A stretch of DNA of 64,000 nucleotides from Erythrobacter sp. Its GTDB lineage: Bacteria > Pseudomonadota > Alphaproteobacteria > Sphingomonadales > Sphingomonadaceae. The stretch spans positions 124,001 to 188,000 of the forward strand of contig JAACTB010000013.1 in the NCBI GenBank assembly GCA_009993605.1, read 5' to 3'. Below, one piece after another: positions 55,488 to 64,000 of this stretch (positions are counted from its first letter, which is position 1; each line of letters opens with the position of its first letter). A program made the position numbers and the translations under genes. The notes under the pieces were generated by a model. The model saw only the letters and a list, made by a program, of their open reading frames with translations, did no database searches and was not told the origin of the DNA.

Positions 55488-56258
55488 CTATCGGCGCAGT
55501 CCTCGGGTCGTCCCAGCAATAATTTCACCGATGACTCGCGATTTCCAGACAAGACCGAGCTGGGCTTCAAGGCTGTTTCCCGACGTTAGCCGTCCGGAAT
55601 ACACTCCCACGAACCGACTAACTGGTCCGGCGAACATACTCATACTACCGTCTTCGGTCAGGCCTGCGGTGGTGCGGTGAACTACGGGAGAGCCTGACAT
55701 ACCCTGTGCGGTAGCGGTGTCGATAAGAAATTTCGGTAGTCGATCAACGTCAATATCCGGTTCTGACGCAACACTCGCCCTTTTCCACACTGGTAGTTTT
55801 TCAGGACCAACTCCCATGGGAAAACCCAGAACGAAAACTTCGTCAGCAATACGCGTGACGAGTGGTTGCTGGTCTTGCTTATTAATTGGGAAAACGTGGG
55901 GTGAGATGTCAGCAGGCAGTCTCAAACACACGACATCGACGCTCTTCCTATGTATCGGGTGCTCCAGCCAAAGCGGGCCATCCTCATTTTCAATAGGAAC
56001 GCAGGCAAATCCTCGTTTGTTCAAATCCTGATTTATCCAAACATCGAACTGAATTTTGTTTGGTTCAGCAAGCGTGTTGCTAAGGTGCTTGCCAGTTATC
56101 GGATTTATACCAGAAAGATTATGCCAGTTAGTTACCAGAAAACAGTCTTCACCTTCTCTCCAAAAAAAGCATGTGCCAAACGACAGAATGGTATCGTCGA
56201 ACCTCATTTCGAGCCGACTCGATACTGTCGTGTAACTATCAATTGTAATACTGCTCAT
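55488..56258 (-). CDS. trypsin-like serine peptidase (accessory)
   Basis: The protein of 256 residues is a single chymotrypsin-fold domain with a complete catalytic triad: H46 in LVTNWHNLSG, D108 in KSVDVVCLRL and S188 in AQGMSGSPVVHR. There is no signal peptide, membrane helix or PDZ domain, so it is likely cytoplasmic, unlike DegP proteases. It is clearly AT-richer than lon and the aldolase gene, pointing to recent acquisition. Similar stand-alone trypsin-like domains occur in prokaryotic conflict systems, usually next to a partner; none is seen here. It lies alone with untranscribed-looking AT-rich flanks. Confidence 0.85.
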   Translation of the reverse strand: MSSITIDSYTTVSSRLEMRFDDTILSFGTCFFWREGEDCFLVTNWHNLSGINPITGKHLSNTLAEPNKIQFDVWINQDLNKRGFACVPIENEDGPLWLEHPIHRKSVDVVCLRLPADISPHVFPINKQDQQPLVTRIADEVFVLGFPMGVGPEKLPVWKRASVASEPDIDVDRLPKFLIDTATAQGMSGSPVVHRTTAGLTEDGSMSMFAGPVSRFVGVYSGRLTSGNSLEAQLGLVWKSRVIGEIIAGTTRGLRR

Positions 56259-56419
56259 TGCTTATCCTATTGGACAATCAGTGAATGCAAGCGCACTAAA
56301 TGCAGTGTTGATTGTATTTAAGCGACAGTCAATGGCAGTTTAAAGACGAGGGCGCGACTACAGTAACGACCGAAATTAGGCGCGGAATCCGAAATCGTCG
56401 CTTTTGAACTGCGATCAAC

Positions 56420-57214
56420 TCACTCCCGGAACCCCGGATCGATCCGGTCGAGCTTCCTCAACAACGCCGGCCAGGCCAGCCCATCCGCGACCATGCCCAT
56501 TCCGGCGGCGGGCGTCTGGCTCTGAACCTTTTCGGGGGTACCCTGCGGTGGAGTGTTCAAATTCTCGCGGCCGGCGCTCAGCATCGCGACCTGGGCTTCG
56601 CAGGCGCGCTCGATGAAATAGAGGCGCAGGAAGCACTGGCCGACCGTCTTGCCGATCGCCAGCGTGCCGTGATTGCGCAGGATCATCGCGTGCTTGTCGC
56701 CCATGTCCTCGACCAGCCGCTCGCGCTCTTCGAGGTCGGTCGCGATGCCTTCATAGTCGTGATAGGCGATGTCGTGGCGCGCGATCATGCCCGTCTGGGT
56801 ATGCTCCAGCAGTCCGAATTCCATCGCGCTGACCGCCTGCCCGTTCGGCGTGTGCAGATGCATTACCGCCGCTGCATCCTCGCAGTTCATGTGCAGTGCA
56901 GAATGGATGGTGAACCCCGCCGGATTGACTGGGTGGCTGGTCCTGAGAACCGGCTGCCCGTCGACATCGATCTTGACCAAGGACGAGGCGGTGATCTCCT
57001 CGAACATCATGTCGTAGGGATTGATGAGGAAGTGATGTTCCGGCCCCGGAATGCGCGCGGACAGATGCGTGAAGATCAGATCGTCCCAGCCGTAAAGCGC
57101 CACCAGGCGATAAGCCGCGGCGAGATCGACGCGGACCGCCCATTCCTCGTCCGAGACCTGCGCCCGTACGTCGCTATCATTGCCGACCGCGTTGTCGTTC
57201 ATCACCGTAGCCAT
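56420..57214 (-). CDS. class II aldolase/adducin family protein
   Basis: This 264-residue protein has the class II aldolase zinc ligands in AVMHLHTPNGQAVSA and LRNHGTLAIG, and the N-terminal LVALYGWDDLIFTHLSAR segment. Family members cleave sugar phosphates or act as decarboxylases; the substrate is unknown, and the lack of a sugar operon nearby leaves it open. It lies 50 bases upstream of nothing on its own strand other than the oxygenase gene at 57265. Confidence 0.88.
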   Translation of the reverse strand: MATVMNDNAVGNDSDVRAQVSDEEWAVRVDLAAAYRLVALYGWDDLIFTHLSARIPGPEHHFLINPYDMMFEEITASSLVKIDVDGQPVLRTSHPVNPAGFTIHSALHMNCEDAAAVMHLHTPNGQAVSAMEFGLLEHTQTGMIARHDIAYHDYEGIATDLEERERLVEDMGDKHAMILRNHGTLAIGKTVGQCFLRLYFIERACEAQVAMLSAGRENLNTPPQGTPEKVQSQTPAAGMGMVADGLAWPALLRKLDRIDPGFRE

Positions 57215-57264
57215 CCGATCTCTCCTTTACGGGTCAGCTTATCACGAACCGGGCGACGAGGCCA

Positions 57265-57966
57265 TCAGACCGAAAGACCGTCGTGCCGGCGTTTGTCGAA
57301 CGTGTAGAAACAGCTGAAGGTAAACCGCTCGCCCGCCGTGATTTTCTCCACCCCGTGGAGGTAATCCGCGGTAGAGGGGAAATAGGCGAGCAGGCCCGGC
57401 TTCAATTCCGGGCGCAGGCCCAGTTTCGGGAAGTGGATCGCCCCGCCCCCATACTCGTCGTTGAGGTAGATGATCGAGGCGAAGGCGCGCCAGGGGAACT
57501 GGTTGGGGCTCCCATCCGGCTCCTCGCAATCGGCGTGCGCGGCCTGATCGTCGCCGACGCGCCAGCGCACCAGCTGGAGCGTATCGGCATAGATCGGATC
57601 GGCTATGCCGTAATCCGCCGCAATATGCCTGGCGGTGCGGCGCCTGATCTTTTCCATCAGCTTCAAGATCTTCGGCGGCATGGAGCGCGGATTGATCATC
57701 CGCCCGTGCCACACGTCATTTTTCGGCAGATAGGTCTCCCACGGCGCATCGGGCGCGCGGGCGAAGTGCAGCAATTGCTTGCGCTCTGCCTCGCTCAGAA
57801 AATCGTATGCGAGGCCGACATCCTTCCCGTTCAGCGTGCGCGCGTGGCGGAATGTCTGTGCGACCGGCATGCGCGGTCCCGTGCCCAGACCGGGCATGGC
57901 CATGCCACCGATCGGAGGCTTCGCGCCCGCGCCGGTGCCATTCGGATTGTGGTTGAAAATCGACAT
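57265..57966 (-). CDS. 2OG-Fe(II) oxygenase family protein
   Basis: 233 residues from the ATG at 57966; the longer frame overlaps ybaB upstream. A Gly/Pro/Met-rich N-terminus (about 35 residues) precedes a prolyl-hydroxylase-like domain. The iron ligands are H144 and D146 (QAAHADCEE) and H204 (DYLHGVEKI), with RFTFSCFYTFDK for 2-oxoglutarate. The target is unknown. It lies 46 bases downstream of ybaB on the same strand and could be co-transcribed with dnaX-ybaB. It is only distantly similar to the oxygenase at 34606. Confidence 0.85.
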   Translation of the reverse strand: MSIFNHNPNGTGAGAKPPIGGMAMPGLGTGPRMPVAQTFRHARTLNGKDVGLAYDFLSEAERKQLLHFARAPDAPWETYLPKNDVWHGRMINPRSMPPKILKLMEKIRRRTARHIAADYGIADPIYADTLQLVRWRVGDDQAAHADCEEPDGSPNQFPWRAFASIIYLNDEYGGGAIHFPKLGLRPELKPGLLAYFPSTADYLHGVEKITAGERFTFSCFYTFDKRRHDGLSV

Positions 57967-58012
57967 GGCGCCCTCCCGATCGCGTATCGTTCCAGTTTCC
58001 TCAGGTGCGGGA

Positions 58013-58354
58013 TCAGCCCATTCCGGGCAGATTGAAGCCCGGCGGCAGGCCCATGCCCGACTGCAATTGCGCCATTTCCTCGCCCGCGCGGCGATCCGCC
58101 TTGTCGCGCGCATCGTTGAAGGCGGCGGTGACCAGATCTTCGAGCATCTGCTTCTCGTCGAGATTCATCAGGCTGTCGTCGATCGCGACGCCGAGGATGC
58201 GGCCGCGCGCGGTGGCGCGGACCTTGACCATGCCGCCACCGGCATTGCCTTCGACCTCGATTGTGTCGAGCTTGGCCTGCGCCTCGCCCATCTGGTTCTG
58301 GATCGTCTCGGCGGCCTTCTGGGCGGCGGCCATCATTTCTTCCATCGACTTCAT
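58013..58354 (-). CDS. ybaB: nucleoid-associated protein YbaB/EbfC
   Basis: 113 residues from the ATG at 58354, which overlaps the dnaX stop (ATGA). It has the MKSMEEMMAAAQKAAETIQN start and the VKVRATARGRILGVAIDD segment typical of the family. It binds DNA as a dimer. dnaX-ybaB is the conserved gene order; recR usually follows, but here an oxygenase gene does. Confidence 0.95.
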   Translation of the reverse strand: MKSMEEMMAAAQKAAETIQNQMGEAQAKLDTIEVEGNAGGGMVKVRATARGRILGVAIDDSLMNLDEKQMLEDLVTAAFNDARDKADRRAGEEMAQLQSGMGLPPGFNLPGMG

Positions 58355-60240
58355 GCTTCGCGTCTCCAATCGCGCCGGGGGGACGGCGTCTGTCTTTCTT
58401 CCAGGATTTCGGCATCGGGAAAGGCAGCGAATGCAGCCTTCACCAGCGGATGTTCGCGCGCCTCGCGCTGGGCGTCAGCGGCGGCATCCTGTTCGCGTTC
58501 GATCACCGAGGGCGATCCGCCTTCCGGCGCTTCCTCGATCTGCCAGCGTTCGCCGGTCGCGAGATGTAGGGCTTCGCGCAATTGCGGGCCGATATCGTCC
58601 CGGTAGCGCGCATCGCGGCTGTATCTCAGCAGCCCGCTTTCGACCGCGATCGGGCGGATCTGCAATTTCATCGTGCTGGCGGCGAGATGCTGCCCCGCAT
58701 CCTCCACCTTCGCAATCAGGTCGAGCCAGTCGAGCGCCCTGGCTGCGGGCGCCGCTGTATCGGCAGCGCTCTCGGACGGCGCGGACACGGCAGGAGTATT
58801 CGCCGCCGCATCCGCGATGATCTGCGCCAGCCGTCCTGGATCGGGCAGGTCGTTGGCGTGGAGCGTGCGCAGCAGCGCCATGCGCAGGGAAACGAGCGGG
58901 TCGGGCGCCTGCCGCACCTCTTCATGTCCCTTGAGCAGCAATTGCCACAGGCGGTGAAGGCGGCCCGCGGGTATCGCTTCCGCCCAGGCGGCGAGTTGCG
59001 CGCGTTCGTCTGCGCTCGGCGCATCGGGTTCGGCGCCGGAAACCTGCGCTACGGTAATCCGATGAACGATATCCATCAGCGCCCGCATCATCGACAGCGG
59101 CTCGACGCCGAGCGCGTACTGCTCGTCAACACCGGCCAATAACGGTTTCGCCTGCCCTTCGAGCAAATGGCCGAGCAGCCGCCGCTGCGCACCCTTGTCG
59201 GCGAGACCGAGCATGGACTGCACGCGCTCCGCCGTCACCACGCTGCCCGATCCCTCGCCAGCCGGATCATCCGCACCCATATCGGCATGGGCGATCGCTT
59301 GATCGAGGATCGAGAGCCCGTCGCGCACCGAGCCTTCGGCCGCATTGGCGACGATGGCGAGCGCCTCGTCCTCCGCCTCGACATCTTCCTTGCGGCAGAT
59401 TTCGGCGAAATGCTCTTTCAGCAGGTTGGCGGGAATGCGCCTCAAATCGAAGCGCTGGGTGCGGCTGAGCACCGTCACCGGTAGTTTGTCGACCTCAGTC
59501 GTAGCGAACAGGAATTTCACATGCGCGGGTGGCTCTTCCAGCGTCTTCAGCAGCGCATTGAAGGCGTTGCGGCTCAGCATGTGGACTTCGTCGATGATGT
59601 AGATCTTGTAGCGTGCCGACACTGCGGAATAGCGCACCGCCTCGATGATCTCGCGCACGTCGTCGACGCCGGTATGGCTGGCGGCGTCCATCTCGATCAC
59701 GTCGATATGGCGGCCTTCCGCGATGGCGACACACGGTTCGCACACGCCGCACGGATCGATCGTCGGGCCGCCCTGCCCATCCGGCCCGATGCAGTTCAGC
59801 GCCTTGGCGATCAGGCGCGCGGTCGAGGTCTTGCCCACCCCGCGCACGCCGGTCATCAGGAAGGCATGGGCCAGCCGGTCGCGCGCGATCGCATTGGCGA
59901 GCGTGCGGACCATCGGTTCCTGCCCGATCAGTTCGGAAAAGGTCTGGGGCCGGTATTTGCGCGCGAGCACGCGATAGGGTTGCGCCGGGTCGGGCGCCAT
60001 GGGCTGCGCTGGCGGAGTATCGGCGCGGGGCTCGGACGGCGAAGCACTGGCCGGCGGAGAATTGGGCATCGGAGAATTGGGCGGCGGAGCATCGGTCGGT
60101 TCCGGCGCAGCACCGAACATCGATCCCTGGCCAGCCTCCTCGAGCTCGGCGGCGCTGGGCGCGTTATCGTCCGAAGCGTCGTCCGCTCCGGTCTCCCACG
60201 GGAGGCCGTCTGAAGTGTCCGGTGAATCACCCATGCCCAT
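58351..60240 (-). CDS. dnaX: DNA polymerase III subunit gamma/tau
   Basis: This 629-residue clamp loader subunit has Walker A GVRGVGKTSTARLIAKALNC, a zinc module (CGVCEPC), EMDAASHTGVDDVREI and DEVHMLS. An unusually long acidic, Pro/Ser-rich N-terminal extension of about 88 residues precedes the normal start YRVLARKYRP; it contains short PNSP repeats. No slippery A-run is visible, so only the full-length product is expected. ATGs at 60240 and 60234 are both possible starts. It lies just downstream of the SRP RNA gene. Confidence 0.95.
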   Translation of the reverse strand: MGMGDSPDTSDGLPWETGADDASDDNAPSAAELEEAGQGSMFGAAPEPTDAPPPNSPMPNSPPASASPSEPRADTPPAQPMAPDPAQPYRVLARKYRPQTFSELIGQEPMVRTLANAIARDRLAHAFLMTGVRGVGKTSTARLIAKALNCIGPDGQGGPTIDPCGVCEPCVAIAEGRHIDVIEMDAASHTGVDDVREIIEAVRYSAVSARYKIYIIDEVHMLSRNAFNALLKTLEEPPAHVKFLFATTEVDKLPVTVLSRTQRFDLRRIPANLLKEHFAEICRKEDVEAEDEALAIVANAAEGSVRDGLSILDQAIAHADMGADDPAGEGSGSVVTAERVQSMLGLADKGAQRRLLGHLLEGQAKPLLAGVDEQYALGVEPLSMMRALMDIVHRITVAQVSGAEPDAPSADERAQLAAWAEAIPAGRLHRLWQLLLKGHEEVRQAPDPLVSLRMALLRTLHANDLPDPGRLAQIIADAAANTPAVSAPSESAADTAAPAARALDWLDLIAKVEDAGQHLAASTMKLQIRPIAVESGLLRYSRDARYRDDIGPQLREALHLATGERWQIEEAPEGGSPSVIEREQDAAADAQREAREHPLVKAAFAAFPDAEILEERQTPSPRRDWRREA

Positions 60241-60313
60241 TAGGTAGGGCCTGATGCCCCGCTTGTCATGCGGCGCGTGTCATTTTGCGCTTGGGCAAAA
60301 AGTGAGTGAAAAA

Positions 60314-60408
60314 GGAGCCGAGCGACCCGCTGCCATCTACCTGGGCTGCTTCCTTCCGGACCTGACCCGGTGAGCAGACGCGAACGTCCACCCGACTCCC
60401 GGGCGGCC
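60314..60408 (-). ncRNA. ffs: 4.5S signal recognition particle RNA
   Basis: On the reverse strand the universally conserved SRP domain IV tetraloop region GGTCAGGTCCGGAAGGAAGC is present (about 60370-60350), flanked by arms that can pair (5' GGCCGCCCGGGAG with 3' CGCTCGGCTCC). A TTTTT run follows at 60313-60309 as terminator. Length is about 95 bases; the ends are approximate. Its place directly upstream of dnaX is common in alphaproteobacteria. Confidence 0.9.
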
Positions 60409-60473
60409 ATATGGCTGTGGTGGCGATGATTTGCAAGCGCCGCGCGGAGTGTACGAGGCCGCGCGTTCCGTCC

Positions 60474-60752
60474 CTAGCGGAAATTATCCGCGTAAGCCTG
60501 CAATTTCAGCGTCTTGGGCGGCGTCGCATGGACACGCGCGGGGATGCCGTATTTCTCGGCATAGGCCTTCGCCTCGTCCTTGGAGGGGAATTTCAGCTGG
60601 ATCTGCGCCTGCGTGTCTCCGCTGCCCGTCCACCCCATCAAGGGATCGGCGCGGCGCGCTTCGGACTGTTCGAATTCGAGCACCCACTCATCGACGCGTG
60701 CCTTGCCGGACTGCATCGCCGATTTCGGTCGCTGATAGATACGTGCGGTCAT
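60474..60752 (-). CDS. ETC complex I subunit, NDUFS4-like
   Basis: The protein of 92 residues starts MTARIYQRPKSAMQSGKA and has WVLEFEQSEARRADPLMGWT and EAKAYAEKYGI. This is the alphaproteobacterial counterpart of the mitochondrial complex I accessory subunit NDUFS4 (18 kDa). It is thought to stabilise the NADH-oxidising arm of complex I. It stands apart from any nuo operon. Confidence 0.93.
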   Translation of the reverse strand: MTARIYQRPKSAMQSGKARVDEWVLEFEQSEARRADPLMGWTGSGDTQAQIQLKFPSKDEAKAYAEKYGIPARVHATPPKTLKLQAYADNFR

Positions 60753-60789
60753 GATCGAGAGTCCTTATTGAGTCCCTCAAACGCCGGGC

Positions 60790-60866
60790 GGCGGGCATCC
60801 GCCCGCCTTGGCTTCGCGGCAGAAGCCGCGGCGCGCGGTCGCGCTTGCGGGACGCTGAAGCGTCCC
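60790..60866. repeat. three consecutive hairpins between hrpB and the NDUFS4-like gene
   Basis: Hairpin 1: GGCGGGC (60790-60796) with GCCCGCC (60801-60807). Hairpin 2: GGCTTC (60810-60815) with GAAGCC (60822-60827), competing with CGCGGC/GCCGCG. Hairpin 3: GGGACGCT (60849-60856) with AGCGTCCC (60859-60866). The third may help end the hrpB transcript, but none has a T-run, so they are recorded as structure only. Confidence 0.6.
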
Positions 60867-60878
60867 GAATCTCCTAAT

Positions 60879-63338
60879 TCAGCTGTTGCCTCTTGAAAAG
60901 GCGTTCTTCGTCTTGAGGCTCGGCGCTTCCTTCCATGGCTCGTCCGGCCAGCGATGCTTGGGATAGCGGCCCTTCATTTCCTTCTTCACCTGCGCCCAGC
61001 TGCCACGCCAGAACCCGGCCAAGTCGCGCGTCGCCTGGATCGGACGTCCGGCGGGGCTCGTCAGCTTGAGCAGCAGCGGCGTGCCGCCCTGTTCGGGCCC
61101 GACCATCGGATGCCGTTCGAGCCCGAACAACGCCTGCACCCGGACCTCCACGCTCGGCGCATCGTCGCCGGTATAGTCGATCGGATGATGCGTCCCCGCG
61201 GGCGAAACGAATTCGCGCGGCGTGATCCGGTCGAGGCGCTGGCGCGTGTCCCAATCGAGTAGATTCAGGACTGCCTCGACCAATTTGCTTTTCGCCACGC
61301 CGAGATCGCGGCGGCCAGCAAGCAGAGGCGCAAGCCAGAGATCGGCGCTCTCCGCCAGAGCGTCCTTCGAAAGAGCATCGATCCCGGCATGGCGCGCCCG
61401 CGCCAGCAGCGCCTCAGGCAGGATCGTCCCCAGCCTATCCCGAGCCTTATCCACAAGCATGTCCACAATCGCCGCAGGATCGGGACTGGGATCGGGCCCA
61501 CTCGCCAATTTGATCGCGCCAAGCCGCCGCTCCAGCCGGGCTTCGACCCGCTGTTCCTCCTCGTTCCAGTTGAGCACCGAGGTGCGCTCGATCAGATCGG
61601 GGAACTGCGCTTCGATATCGGCCAGCTCCAATTGCGCCGCCGAAGTGATCCGCGCGCCTCTGGCCTGCCCCTGCGCATCGGCGACTATCAGCCATTCCGC
61701 GCGCGCCAAGGGCGAGGCTGGGTCGAGCACGAAGCCCCGGCCGCCCGCCGCGATCCAGTGTTCGCCCGACGCATCGCGGCGCCTCGCGATGAAATCGGGG
61801 CGGGCCGCGGCGAGGAAGATCGCCGGATTGTCGGCGCCCGCGATTGATCTATCCGGCTCGCCTTCCTCTCCGATCAATTTCCTCGCGCGCTCGGCCCAAC
61901 CCTTCGCCAATGTCCGGCTCGCCTGCGCCCGAGGAATCCTGTCGCTGCGCCAGCGGGAAAGGCGCGCGGCCAGATCCTCGCCGCGCCCGCCAAGGCCGCG
62001 CTCCTGCGTCAGCAGCAGCAATTCGGCAGCTTCCCGTGACTGCCCGGCCCTGGCGCCATAAAGCACCGCCGCTGCGCCTTCGGGATCGAGCGGCATGGCG
62101 GCCAGCCGCGATCCGAATTCGGTGATCCGTCCCTCGACGTCGAGCGCGCCCAGCTTCTCCAAGCGTTTCCGCGCGGAAGCGAGCGAAGCCTCGGGCGGCG
62201 GATCGAGCCAGCGCAGGTCGAGTGGGTCGCTGCCCCATTGAGCGATCTTGAGGACAAGCGGCGCGAGATCGGCGGTTACGATCTCGGGCGCATCGTATGG
62301 CGGTCGTCCCTTGTGACCGCCCTCCTCCCACAAGCGATACGCGGTTCCCGGGCCCTGACGCGCCGCCCTTCCCGCGCGTTGGGCGGCAGCGGCCTGGCTG
62401 GCGCGAGACGTGACCAGATGCGTCGTACCCGCCGCGCGATCGAATTCCGCCCGGCGCGACAGCCCGCTATCGATAACGATCGACACGCCGTCGAGAGTCA
62501 GGGAGGTCTCCGCGATGGCGGTCGCGAGAACGATGCGGCGCCTGCCTTCGGGATCGCGCCGGACGGCCGCGCGCTGGCCAGCGGGTTCGACCTGACCGTG
62601 CAAGGGGAGGACAAGCGCGCCGGGCAGGCGCGCCTCGACCCGCTCGCGCACGCGCTCGATCTCGCCGACGCCGGGAAGGAAGGCGAGGATGTCGCCCGCC
62701 CGATCGCGCCAGGCGACTGCGATCGCATCCGCCACCGCATCCTCGATCCGTTGCTGCGGCGAACTGCCCAACCATGCGATCTCGAGCGGAAAGGCGCGCC
62801 CTTCGCTTTCGATCACCGGGGCATTCGCCGCAAGGAGGCGCGCGAACCGGCTCCCGTCGATCGTCGCCGACATGACAAGAATGCGCAGATCCTCGCGCAG
62901 CACCGACTGACTTTCCAGCGCGAGCGCGAGGCCGAGATCGCTGTCGAGATGGCGCTCATGCGCTTCGTCGAAAAGGACCGCCGAAACGCCGGCCAATTCG
63001 GGATCGTCGAGGATGCGATTGACGAAGATCGCCTCGGTGACGACGAGGATGCGGGTCCTCGCGGATGTCTTGCTGTCGAGCCGGGTCAGATAGCCTACCG
63101 TCTCGCCCGGCTTCTCCCCGAACTGCGCCGCCATCCGCTCCGCCGCCGCACGCGCGGCGACGCGCCTCGGGCTGGTGAGGATGATCTGGCCTTCGCACCA
63201 GCTCTCCTCGATCAAAGCAGGCGCCACGGCGGTCGTCTTGCCCGCGCCCGGCGGCGCGACGAGGACGGCGCTGCTATGCTCGCGCAGTGCGCTGCGAAGA
63301 TCGGGGAGGACGGTCTCGATGGGCAGGTCGGTAGGCAT
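60879..63338 (-). CDS. hrpB: ATP-dependent helicase HrpB
   Basis: 819 residues from the ATG at 63338; a TTG at 63365 that overlaps the upstream stop is an alternative. The DEAH-box helicase core has APPGAGKTTAVAPAL (motif I), LFDEAHERHLDSD (motif II), SATIDG and QRAGRAARQGPGTAYRLW (motif VI), and is followed by HA2 and the HrpB C-terminal domain. It is a putative RNA helicase of unknown substrate. It is coupled to the polyprenyl synthase gene upstream. Confidence 0.95.
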   Translation of the reverse strand: MPTDLPIETVLPDLRSALREHSSAVLVAPPGAGKTTAVAPALIEESWCEGQIILTSPRRVAARAAAERMAAQFGEKPGETVGYLTRLDSKTSARTRILVVTEAIFVNRILDDPELAGVSAVLFDEAHERHLDSDLGLALALESQSVLREDLRILVMSATIDGSRFARLLAANAPVIESEGRAFPLEIAWLGSSPQQRIEDAVADAIAVAWRDRAGDILAFLPGVGEIERVRERVEARLPGALVLPLHGQVEPAGQRAAVRRDPEGRRRIVLATAIAETSLTLDGVSIVIDSGLSRRAEFDRAAGTTHLVTSRASQAAAAQRAGRAARQGPGTAYRLWEEGGHKGRPPYDAPEIVTADLAPLVLKIAQWGSDPLDLRWLDPPPEASLASARKRLEKLGALDVEGRITEFGSRLAAMPLDPEGAAAVLYGARAGQSREAAELLLLTQERGLGGRGEDLAARLSRWRSDRIPRAQASRTLAKGWAERARKLIGEEGEPDRSIAGADNPAIFLAAARPDFIARRRDASGEHWIAAGGRGFVLDPASPLARAEWLIVADAQGQARGARITSAAQLELADIEAQFPDLIERTSVLNWNEEEQRVEARLERRLGAIKLASGPDPSPDPAAIVDMLVDKARDRLGTILPEALLARARHAGIDALSKDALAESADLWLAPLLAGRRDLGVAKSKLVEAVLNLLDWDTRQRLDRITPREFVSPAGTHHPIDYTGDDAPSVEVRVQALFGLERHPMVGPEQGGTPLLLKLTSPAGRPIQATRDLAGFWRGSWAQVKKEMKGRYPKHRWPDEPWKEAPSLKTKNAFSRGNS

Positions 63339-63361
63339 CGGCCCGCGCCGCTCCTGTCGCG

Positions 63362-64000
63362 TCAATAGCCCCGCGCGACGGCGAACCGCGCCGCTTCCAC
63401 CATGGCCTGCCGCGCCTTGCCATCGGGGAAGATCGCCAGCGCATCAACCGCACGCTGGGCGAAATGACGCGCCCGTTCCCGAGTGTCGGACAGGGCATCA
63501 TGCCGGGCGATCAGTGCGCACGCATGATCGAGGTCGGCATCGCTACTGCGGTGGCCGAGGATCGCATCGCGCCAGAAAGCCCGCTCTTCTTCGTTTCCGC
63601 GCGCATAGGCGAGGATGACAGGGAGCGTCATCTTGCCCTCGCGGAAATCGTCGCCGCGATCCTTGCCCATCGCGGCGGCATCCGAATCGTAATCGATCGC
63701 ATCGTCGACCAGCTGGAAGGCGACGCCCAGATTGCGGCCATATTCGTCGAGCGCCTGCTCCTTTGCCTCGTCGCATTCGGCGACGACCGCCGCGATCCGG
63801 GCGGCGGCGGCGAAGAGCGCGGCCGTCTTGGCGCGAATGATGCCGAGATAGCGCTGTTCGCTGGTGTCGATGCGGCGTTGCGCGGTGAGCTGATCGACCT
63901 CGCCTTCCGCGATGATTGCGCTGGCACCGGAGAGGATCTTGAGCACCTTGAGCGATCCGTCCTCCGTCATCAGCTCGAAGCTGCGACTGAACAGGAAATC
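63362..64000 (-). CDS. polyprenyl diphosphate synthase, C-terminal part, cut by window edge
   Basis: About 212 residues of the C-terminal half are visible, including upstream codons reading DFLFSRSFELMTEDG at the edge. The second aspartate-rich motif is FQLVDDAIDYDSD, with KTAALFAAA and GKMTLPVILA typical of trans-prenyltransferases. The first DDxxD motif would lie beyond the edge. It probably makes the quinone side chain (octaprenyl or longer). The frame has no stop from the right edge to 63362, where TTGA overlaps the hrpB alternative start. Confidence 0.93.
   Translation of the reverse strand, partial: DFLFSRSFELMTEDGSLKVLKILSGASAIIAEGEVDQLTAQRRIDTSEQRYLGIIRAKTAALFAAAARIAAVVAECDEAKEQALDEYGRNLGVAFQLVDDAIDYDSDAAAMGKDRGDDFREGKMTLPVILAYARGNEEERAFWRDAILGHRSSDADLDHACALIARHDALSDTRERARHFAQRAVDALAIFPDGKARQAMVEAARFAVARGY

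Noticed and set aside
58351..60240. Possible programmed frameshift in dnaX producing a short gamma subunit
   Set aside because: No A-rich slippery heptamer followed by a hairpin was seen; the gene is GC-rich throughout.

Overview
This window looks like chromosome of an alphaproteobacterium of the order Sphingomonadales, probably family Erythrobacteraceae. That assignment is my inference. It rests on high-G+C core genes, a GAAC-N7-GAAC (GTTC-N7-GTTC) SOS box, a GGAAC-N17-GTT general-stress promoter, an NDUFS4-type complex I subunit, and a bamA-skp-fabZ locus without lpxD or lpxA. The last point fits a lineage reported to use glycosphingolipids in place of lipopolysaccharide.

Region 1 (1-6.2 kb) is visibly AT-richer and accessory. 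It holds a DUF5131 (phage Gp37/Gp68-like) gene cut by the left edge, two unrecognised or duplicated-domain proteins, a small double-CxxC zinc-ribbon protein, a zinc-finger plus VRR-NUC nuclease, an ASCH-domain protein, and a 719-residue fusion with GNAT, PIN-RNase and PUA/ASCH-like parts. It abuts the 3' end of a tRNA-Met gene, the usual arrangement for an integrated island.

Region 2 (6.3-28 kb) is core: 2'-5' RNA ligase-like protein, mltG, fabF and acpP; a PA2169-type stress protein; aspS; rnd-oxyR; pgsA and an MFS transporter; an acetolactate-synthase-like enzyme; a csbD gene under a probable EcfG promoter; a GGDEF-EAL protein; the tightly packed run dapF-mtaB-ftsY-yciB; and kup. Region 3 (28-34 kb) is the cytochrome c maturation cluster ccmC-D-E-F-G-H-I, read leftwards with overlapping stops and starts, followed upstream by a branched-chain/aromatic amino-acid dehydrogenase and tRNA-His.

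Region 4 (35-48 kb) is the conserved leftward cluster rpsB-tsf-(PAS gene)-pyrH-frr-uppS-cdsA-dxr-rseP-bamA-skp-fabZ. It links translation, nucleotide supply, isoprenoid and phospholipid precursors, and outer-membrane protein assembly. Just upstream of rpsB, on the other strand, lies a small membrane-protein gene behind a perfect alphaproteobacterial LexA box.

Region 5 (48-64 kb) contains pssA-psd, a FabH-like synthase, tRNA-Tyr, rlmB, an HU gene, lon, an inserted AT-rich trypsin-like protease, a class II aldolase-like gene, a second 2OG-Fe(II) oxygenase, ybaB-dnaX with the 4.5S RNA gene upstream, the complex I subunit, hrpB, and the C-terminal part of a polyprenyl diphosphate synthase cut by the right edge. 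No CRISPR array, insertion sequence or integrase is visible.
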